Origin: Bacillota bacterium
GTDB taxonomy: Bacteria > Bacillota > Clostridia > Lachnospirales > Lachnospiraceae
Direction of reading: 5' to 3'
NCBI GenBank assembly: GCA_023389295.1
Contig: JAEWEO010000059.1
Coordinates: 1 to 21,573 of the forward strand
DNA: 21,573 nt
Part shown: positions 16,299-21,573 of the stretch, piece by piece
Layout of the letters: each line of letters opens with the position of its first letter
How positions within the stretch are numbered: position 1 is the stretch's first letter
The notes under the pieces: model-generated
The model's input: only the letters and a program-made list of their open reading frames with translations
Databases searched by the model: none
Told to the model about the DNA's origin: nothing
Position numbers and translations under genes: made by a program

Positions 16299-16326
16299 AG
16301 TATAACATAATTTAATATTTTTACAA
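16299..16326 (-). promoter_or_regulatory. Candidate promoter of the AraC-GH39 gene
   Basis: On the minus strand TTGTAA (complement of 16321-16326) and TATACT (complement of 16299-16304) are 16 bases apart. This would give an untranslated leader of about 100 bases before the start at 16189. Confidence 0.45.
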
Positions 16327-16419
16327 TAACATCAATTCATTAAGTTTTACGTTAATAATCTAACACAGTTTGTTCAAAGAATGAGTAAGAATAGGGGAGC
16401 GACAGAATAGTTGTACAGA

Positions 16420-16425
16420 TATAAT
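16420..16425 (+). promoter_or_regulatory. Candidate -10 element of the second transporter operon
   Basis: A perfect TATAAT lies 42 bases upstream of the binding-protein start. The best -35-like sequence, GCGACA at 16399-16404, has a short 15-base spacer, which suggests dependence on an activator such as the divergent AraC-GH39 protein. The rest of 16190-16467 (278 bases) is AT-rich with no other gene seen. Confidence 0.4.
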
Positions 16426-16467
16426 AAAAGAGCAAACATTAATTATAGTTTAGGAGGAGCGTAATTT

Positions 16468-18051
16468 ATGAAAAAGATACTATCAATGTTATTGGTATTA
16501 GCCATGTCAGTAAGCTTATTTACCGCATGCGCTACCGAAGAAGAAACCTCTGGACCTGACAAATCAGGTACCGATGCTATTACAGATGCACCAGAAGATT
16601 CTTCCGATGACACAGCAGAATCTACAGAGCCTGTAGAATTAGCAGAAATTAATGTAATTTATTGGACACTCAACACAGTACCCACGGATTTACTTAAGGT
16701 GGAAGAAGCAATCAATGCAATCACAGAACCTGAAATAGGAGTAACGGTACATCTTAACGTTATGGATATGGGTACCTATTTAACACAGGCATCCTTAATG
16801 GTATCCAATAGTGAGAAGGTTGATTTAATGCCTACTTTCCCGGCAGCAAGTGCACATTTTGCATCGATGGCCAGTCAAGGAATGCTAACTCCATTGAATG
16901 ATTTATTGACAGAATATTGTCAAGATTTGGTTGCAATTCTTCCGGAGTATTATCTGAATGCAACAACGAGAGAAGGTAATGTACTTGCAGTTCCTAGTTA
17001 TAAAAACTTAGTCAGAGACCAATACTGGGTATGCAGATCCTCTGTACTAGAAGGTGCCGGTTTAACAGTTGAAGATATTAAAACAGTTGAAGATATTGAG
17101 AAGGCTTTGATAGCAATTAAAGAGGCTTACCCTGATATGGTTCCCCTGGGTGGTAATGCAAAAACAACAAATTTAACCTATCCAAGTTTTGGACCCATCC
17201 TTGGAGGCTATTATGATGCTCTTGGTGAAACAACAGCGGTTGCTGCTTCGGTAAGTTATGATGATGCTACCTACTCTGTTGTAAATCGCTATGAGACTGA
17301 GGAATGGAAAGCAGATATAGAAGTATTAAAAAAATGGTACGATTTAGGGTTAATTGATAAGGATCTTGCAAATAGCGAAGGCAACGCCGAAGCATTATCT
17401 GACAGTACCGTTGCATCCAGTTTTGTAGTAATGAATCAAGCCAAGAAAGAACAGTTTGATACAACGATCAATGATAAACTTTCATATGTTAAACTTCAGG
17501 ATGGAACCATCTCTACAGGTGCCCTAACACAGATGACTTGGGCAATCCCTACCTCAGCTACCGAACCGGAGGCAGCAGCAAAATATTTAAATATGTTATA
17601 TACTGATGAGAGAATACTTAACTTAATGGATTATGGTCTTGAAGGCGATCATTATGTGAAAAATGCAGATGGAACCATTGGTTATCCGGAAGGAATTGAT
17701 GCAACAAACTCCGGTTATTATATTGGTATGAACGAGATTATTGGTAATGCATTCTTAGCATATCCTTGGGAAGGTAGCAACCCTGATAGCGCAAAGATTG
17801 GTCAAGAAATTATGCAAAATGCTAAGGCATCTCCACTTCTAGGTTTCAGTTTGGATACGTCACCAGTTAATGATATTTATGCACAATTAACGTCAATCTG
17901 TAATGATCAGTATAGACCGGCACTTGCATGTGGTTCTGCTCCAGCAGGATATCAGGACGAGTTCATCAAGGCGCTTAATGATGCTGGAATAAAGGATTAT
18001 ATTGCAGAAGCTCAAAGACAATTAAATGAATGGTTGGCTGCAAACAAATAA
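16468..18051 (+). CDS. Sugar ABC transporter solute-binding lipoprotein (second system)
   Basis: Binding lipoprotein of 527 residues, paralogous to the one at 3217-4785. The signal peptide MKKILSMLLVLAM leads to Cys21 in LFTACA, followed by an acidic/Ser/Thr tether (about 22-60). The family-1 binding fold follows, with INAITEPEIGVTV (about 84-96) and a C-terminal DUF3502-like region: GFSLDTSPVND, then RPALACGSAP and a closing AEAQRQLNEWLA. It should capture an oligosaccharide outside the cell and hand it to the two permeases that follow. ATG 16468 has GGAGGA at 16453-16458, a strong site. The gene lies divergent to the AraC-GH39 regulator. Sequence similarity to the first binding protein is clear in the conserved segments but low elsewhere, so the two may have different ligands. 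Confidence 0.92.
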   Translation: MKKILSMLLVLAMSVSLFTACATEEETSGPDKSGTDAITDAPEDSSDDTAESTEPVELAEINVIYWTLNTVPTDLLKVEEAINAITEPEIGVTVHLNVMDMGTYLTQASLMVSNSEKVDLMPTFPAASAHFASMASQGMLTPLNDLLTEYCQDLVAILPEYYLNATTREGNVLAVPSYKNLVRDQYWVCRSSVLEGAGLTVEDIKTVEDIEKALIAIKEAYPDMVPLGGNAKTTNLTYPSFGPILGGYYDALGETTAVAASVSYDDATYSVVNRYETEEWKADIEVLKKWYDLGLIDKDLANSEGNAEALSDSTVASSFVVMNQAKKEQFDTTINDKLSYVKLQDGTISTGALTQMTWAIPTSATEPEAAAKYLNMLYTDERILNLMDYGLEGDHYVKNADGTIGYPEGIDATNSGYYIGMNEIIGNAFLAYPWEGSNPDSAKIGQEIMQNAKASPLLGFSLDTSPVNDIYAQLTSICNDQYRPALACGSAPAGYQDEFIKALNDAGIKDYIAEAQRQLNEWLAANK

Positions 18052-18086
18052 ATTGTAATCCGATTTACAAAATGTAAGTTATGAAT

Positions 18087-18118
18087 GGCAGGAGACAGCA
18101 ATTACGCTGCCTCTTGCC
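18087..18118 (+). promoter_or_regulatory. Intercistronic hairpin between binding protein and permease
   Basis: A 13-position stem (18087-18099 with 18106-18118; one G-U, one A-C mismatch) around a 6-base loop, without a T-tract. It lies in the 91-base gap after the binding-protein gene, the counterpart of 4823-4860 in the first operon. Confidence 0.65.
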
Positions 18119-18142
18119 TATTGTAAGAGCAAGGAGGTTAAC

Positions 18143-19501
18143 GTGGAAGAGAATAAGAAGAGAGTATTAAAAAAACTGCTTCCTCGAAACAGCAGGATAC
18201 CATTCGATTTGATTATCATAGCTGTGCTGATAGCAATAAGCTTTATATTTCCATTTGTTAGTTATACATACAACAAGAAAACCTATGGACTAAAAGGAAT
18301 TCGTTTTTTGACCGGTACCAGCGTAATGAAAGGTACCGTACCAATATCAATGAATTATTGGGCAATTGGGATTTTGGTGATAGCCTTGTTAATCCTTGTG
18401 CTAGCATTTATATATAAAAAACTAAAGATAAGAACCTGGGGAACACTTCTTGCAATTTTGGGAGTAGCACAGTTGGTACTCGGTGTTGCATTAAGTAAAG
18501 ATATCTTTGCTATATTATCTAAGGGAAAAAATGTGAAACTTGGCATTGGTATGGTATTATTGATTTTACTTGGAATACTGATTATCGCCAGAAGCTTTCA
18601 CCTTTTATATAAAAATAAAGTAATTACTGCACTTGATTTTATGATTATGCCGGGAGCAATTTATTTTCTAATTAATAATTATCTTCCGATGTTTGGTATC
18701 TTTATTGCGTTTAAAGATGTTGACTACAGTGTTGGTATCATGAAGAGTGCTTGGGTTGGCTTCAATAACTTCAAATACCTCTTTGTGACAAGCGATGCAT
18801 TCATCATGACCAGAAACACGATCCTTTATAATCTGGCTTTTATCGCACTAGGGAATTTAATTGGTATTGTAGTTGGTATTATGCTCTATGAGATAATATC
18901 AAAGACCATGAAGAAATTCTTTCAGACCACGATATTATTACCCCAGTTAATTTCCTATGTTATTGTTGCGTATATCGTATATGCCTTTTTAAGTAATGAA
19001 GCCGGCTTTATCAATAAGGCACTACTTGGAGAAAATTCTGTAGATTTTTATGCAAATAAGTATTACTGGCCTTTTATCCTTGTTTTTGTGAATGTGTGGA
19101 AAAGCCTTGGATACAACTCCATTATTTACCTTTCTTCCATTCTTGGAATAGACAAGAGCCTCTATGAAGCAGCGTGTGTGGATGGTGCTAGTAAATGGCA
19201 GCAGATAAGAAAAATTACTCTACCAATGCTTCGGCCAACCTTGATTACTTTATTAATTATGCAGATAGGTAGAATGTTCTTCTCTGATTTTGGACTCTTC
19301 TATCAGGTTCCGATGAATGCCGGTGTATTATTTGGTGCGACACAGACCATAGATACCTATGTATACCGTGCCTTGATGCAGCTAAATCAAATTGGTAAGG
19401 CTTCTGCAGCAAGTGTTTACCAATCCGTAATAGGATTTGTAGTCGTAGTTGTGGTAAATGGTATTGTCCGTAAGGTCGACCGAGAAAATGCAATGTTTTA
19501 A
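18143..19501 (+). CDS. ABC sugar transporter permease with extra N-terminal membrane domain (second system)
   Basis: Permease of 452 residues. The C-terminal part (from about 164) is a normal LplB-like subunit: LINNYLPMFGIFIAFKD (176-192), EAA loop YEAACVDGASKWQQIRKI with following PMLRP (341-365), and SDFGLFYQVP. It is clearly paralogous to the protein at 4879-5787. The first 160 or so residues are additional and contain about four hydrophobic helices (about 22-39, 72-91, 99-118, 133-149) joined by short basic loops; the first permease has nothing like them. Translation starts at GTG 18143, five bases after a perfect AAGGAGG (18131-18137), and the extension is in one continuous frame, so the fusion is real in this sequence. 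The extension's role is unknown. An ATPase must come from elsewhere. Confidence 0.9.
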   Translation: MEENKKRVLKKLLPRNSRIPFDLIIIAVLIAISFIFPFVSYTYNKKTYGLKGIRFLTGTSVMKGTVPISMNYWAIGILVIALLILVLAFIYKKLKIRTWGTLLAILGVAQLVLGVALSKDIFAILSKGKNVKLGIGMVLLILLGILIIARSFHLLYKNKVITALDFMIMPGAIYFLINNYLPMFGIFIAFKDVDYSVGIMKSAWVGFNNFKYLFVTSDAFIMTRNTILYNLAFIALGNLIGIVVGIMLYEIISKTMKKFFQTTILLPQLISYVIVAYIVYAFLSNEAGFINKALLGENSVDFYANKYYWPFILVFVNVWKSLGYNSIIYLSSILGIDKSLYEAACVDGASKWQQIRKITLPMLRPTLITLLIMQIGRMFFSDFGLFYQVPMNAGVLFGATQTIDTYVYRALMQLNQIGKASAASVYQSVIGFVVVVVVNGIVRKVDRENAMF

Positions 19502-19513
19502 GGAGGAGAAATT

Positions 19514-20410
19514 ATGGATTCAAGTGTAAAAGGAAAAGGAACGATCATATTCCAGATCATTTGTTATATCGTTCTTACTATATTAGCTTTGTCTGTTGTA
19601 TTACCATTTATTATGTTAATTGCGTCCTCCTTCACCGATAATGATGCATTAAGAAAGTATGGATATAATTTCTGGCCTTCCGTATTTAGCTTATATTCCT
19701 ATGAATATCTCTTTATTACCAATGCCGGAAGCATCCTTCGCTCTTACGGAGTAACCTTCTTTGTGACAATTCTTGGAACGATTATTAGTCTTTTGATTGG
19801 ACCAATGATGGCATATCCCTTGTCTAGAAAGGATTACCCCAGAGCAAAGTTCTTTACTTTCTACGTATTTTTTACGATGTTATTTAATGGAGGTATTGTA
19901 TCCTCCTATATGATGTGGACACGTGTCTTTGATATTAAGAACACTATCTGGGCTCTTGTTTTCCCTAATTTGGTTTTGAATGGTTTCTTTATTATTCTTT
20001 ATAAGAACAACTTCACCAATAATATTCACCCTGCATTAATTGAGGCAGCTAAAATAGATGGTGCCGGTGAATTTTTCATTTACCGTAAGATTATCATTCC
20101 ACTATCTTTGCCGATTATGGCTACGGTTGGTTTAATGTCCGGTCTTGGATATTGGAACGACTGGGTGAATGGACTTTATTATATTACGGATAAACATTTA
20201 TACAGTTTACAGGTACTACTTAATAATATTATGAGTAATATTAATGCACTACAATCCATCGGATCAGTAACAAGTACAACAATGGAACTACCCGGTGTAA
20301 GTATACGAATGGCCATGGCTGTCATTGGTGTTGTACCAATTATGATCTTATATCCCTTCTTTCAAAAATATTTTGTTAAGGGAATAGCACTTGGCGGCGT
20401 AAAAGAGTAA
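19514..20410 (+). CDS. ABC sugar transporter permease, LplC/YtcP-like (second system)
   Basis: Second membrane subunit, 298 residues, about six helices starting at about 12-37. The EAA loop is IEAAKIDGAGEFFIYRKIIIP (about 176-196). FTMLFNGGIVSSY (120-132) and the C-terminal FVKGIALGGVKE match the paralogue at 5799-6662. ATG 19514 follows AAGGAGGAG at 19501-19509, overlapping the previous stop, so it is tightly coupled to the preceding permease. Confidence 0.94.
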   Translation: MDSSVKGKGTIIFQIICYIVLTILALSVVLPFIMLIASSFTDNDALRKYGYNFWPSVFSLYSYEYLFITNAGSILRSYGVTFFVTILGTIISLLIGPMMAYPLSRKDYPRAKFFTFYVFFTMLFNGGIVSSYMMWTRVFDIKNTIWALVFPNLVLNGFFIILYKNNFTNNIHPALIEAAKIDGAGEFFIYRKIIIPLSLPIMATVGLMSGLGYWNDWVNGLYYITDKHLYSLQVLLNNIMSNINALQSIGSVTSTTMELPGVSIRMAMAVIGVVPIMILYPFFQKYFVKGIALGGVKE

Positions 20411-20454
20411 CGAATAATGACAGAAATAACTAGAAAGAGTAGGTTTGATAAAGG

Positions 20455-21423
20455 ATGAAAATATTAGGAATTTCCTTTGGTAGAGTTATGGGTAATACGG
20501 ATATCTTAGTAAAAGAGGCTCTATTTGGAGCAAAGGCTTCTTATCCGGAAGCAGAAGTAGAGTTTGTTAATACCGTTAACATGAAGATCGATCGTTGTAT
20601 TGGCTGTGGCATGTGTAGCAGAAACTTTGACAAGGGTCTTGATAATGACTGTATTCTAAAGGATGATCTACCTGCCTTAGAAGAGAAGATTAGAGATGCG
20701 GACTGCATTATTCTTGGAGCTCCCGTTTATGTTCTTCAACCTGTAGGCCAACTTAAGAACTTAATTGATCGCTTTTCTACCCGTCATGATGTGGGTGCTA
20801 TTGAGTATCAAATTGAAAAGAGAAAAAAAGGCTTAGTGAACGGACCGACAGAGCTTGATCCAAGACGTACAAAGCAGCGTTATATCGGTTACATATCCGT
20901 TGGTGGAGCAACAACCAAACACTGGGTATCTATGGGAACTGCGGGACTGCATTTATTCGGTTTTCCTAACTTGATGAAAGTAATTGGTAATCTAAATGTT
21001 CATCACATGGGTACTACGGGTAATCCTGTATTAAACGAGGACCTCATGGCACAGGTGAATGAACTTGGTAGTCGCGTTGCTAAAGCCTATGACCAGCCTA
21101 TGGATGAGATTGAATGGTTTGGTGAGGAGGGAACTTGCCCTGTTTGCCATCAAGATCTGATGACAATGACGGGGACAACCACGGTAGTTTGTCCATTGTG
21201 TGGAATTGAGGGTAAACTATCGATTGAGGGTGAAAAAGTTCTTGTTAACTTTACAGAAGAAGAACAAGGTAAAGCGAGAGGAACCTTATGGGGACAAGAT
21301 GACCACGTAAGAGAGATTCAAGGCTTTGGAGCCATTGCCGGACCTAAGATAATGGCAGTAAAGGATAAGCTTCCGGGAATGTTAGAGAAATATAAGAAAT
21401 TTGATGAGTTTATAAATCAATAA
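20455..21423 (+). CDS. Flavodoxin-fold NAD(P)H-dependent oxidoreductase with zinc ribbon
   Basis: Protein of 322 residues in the NADPH-dependent FMN reductase/flavodoxin-2 group. The FMN-binding start is ILGISFGRVMGNTDILVKEA (3-22), with LGAPVYVLQPVGQLKNLIDRF (87-107) forming the second flavin-contact loop. Four cysteines at 48, 51, 54 and 66 (CIGCGMC, then C) are the pattern that accompanies many such proteins in anaerobes and could hold an iron-sulfur cluster or act in redox. A second set at 228, 231, 246 and 249 (CPVC and CPLC) looks like a zinc ribbon or rubredoxin-like knuckle. The gene begins 44 bases after the permease with only weak ribosome binding (AGG at 20441-20443; AAAGGA abuts the ATG), and ends before a terminator, so it is probably the last gene of the second operon. 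Whether it acts on the imported compound or on general redox balance is not visible. Confidence 0.82.
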   Translation: MKILGISFGRVMGNTDILVKEALFGAKASYPEAEVEFVNTVNMKIDRCIGCGMCSRNFDKGLDNDCILKDDLPALEEKIRDADCIILGAPVYVLQPVGQLKNLIDRFSTRHDVGAIEYQIEKRKKGLVNGPTELDPRRTKQRYIGYISVGGATTKHWVSMGTAGLHLFGFPNLMKVIGNLNVHHMGTTGNPVLNEDLMAQVNELGSRVAKAYDQPMDEIEWFGEEGTCPVCHQDLMTMTGTTTVVCPLCGIEGKLSIEGEKVLVNFTEEEQGKARGTLWGQDDHVREIQGFGAIAGPKIMAVKDKLPGMLEKYKKFDEFINQ

Positions 21424-21490
21424 TTAGCATGGATTATGCACTTATCCAAATATATAAAAGATAGAATGGCAAGTCTATTCACATGTCATG

Positions 21491-21532
21491 AAAAAAGTCA
21501 CAGGATATTTCGGTCTTCTGTGGCTTTTTTGC
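21491..21532 (+). terminator. Terminator of the second operon
   Basis: A 15-bp stem (21491-21505 with 21516-21530, two G-U pairs) around a 10-base loop, with A-run on the left and T-run on the right. It follows the oxidoreductase stop by 67 bases and could work in both directions. Confidence 0.85.
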
Positions 21533-21573
21533 GTCGCAATTTCTACTTAATCGTGTTATACTCAAATAAAATG

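Noticed and set aside
21557..21573. TATACT and final ATG as a promoter and start of a further gene
   Set aside because: The -35 is poor, there is no ribosome binding site before the ATG, and the window ends there.
1..21573. tRNA, rRNA, riboswitch, CRISPR array, phage or toxin-antitoxin genes
   Set aside because: Looked for by eye on both strands; no supporting motifs were seen.

Overview
The window looks like a carbohydrate-uptake and glycosidase locus of an AT-rich Gram-positive anaerobe, most likely a plant-polysaccharide-degrading Lachnospiraceae (Lachnoclostridium-like). The evidence is the strong AGGAGG-type ribosome binding sites, lipoprotein solute-binding proteins with C-terminal regions resembling DUF3502, YesM/YesN-type two-component genes, and permeases without a local ATPase. 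That taxonomic placement is an inference from style, not from a marker gene.

Layout, left to right. Positions 1-390 are the 3' end of an esterase gene that starts outside the window, followed by a strong terminator. Positions 595-3092 encode a YesM-type sensor kinase and a short YesN-type AraC response regulator. Positions 3217-6662 encode a lipoprotein solute-binding protein and two CUT1-type permeases. Positions 6663-7005 hold no intact gene but contain a broken copy of the esterase 3' end with its own terminator. Positions 7006-13596 encode three enzymes without visible signal peptides: a BglX-like GH3 beta-glycosidase, a large GH106-like protein of uncertain specificity, and a GH35-type beta-galactosidase. 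A bidirectional terminator follows. Positions 13763-16189 (minus strand) encode an AraC regulator fused to a GH39-like domain that appears to have lost both catalytic glutamates. Divergent from it, 16468-20410 encode a second, paralogous solute-binding protein and permease pair, and 20455-21423 a flavodoxin-fold oxidoreductase ending at a terminator.

How it may work together (inference): two related importers bring oligosaccharides across the membrane, energised by an ATPase encoded elsewhere (MsmK-like sharing is known for CUT1 systems). The three cytosolic glycosidases then cleave them. One importer would answer to the membrane kinase, the other to the cytosolic AraC-GH39 protein, which may read the imported sugar through its dead glycosidase domain. 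The enzyme set fits a branched plant glycan bearing beta-glucosyl or xylosyl, beta-galactosyl and perhaps rhamnosyl units, but the substrate cannot be fixed from sequence alone.

The most notable signals are the degenerate GH39 sensor, the extra four-helix membrane domain on the second transporter's first permease, the duplicated esterase tail flanking the first transporter block, and matching intercistronic hairpins between binding protein and permease in both transporter operons.
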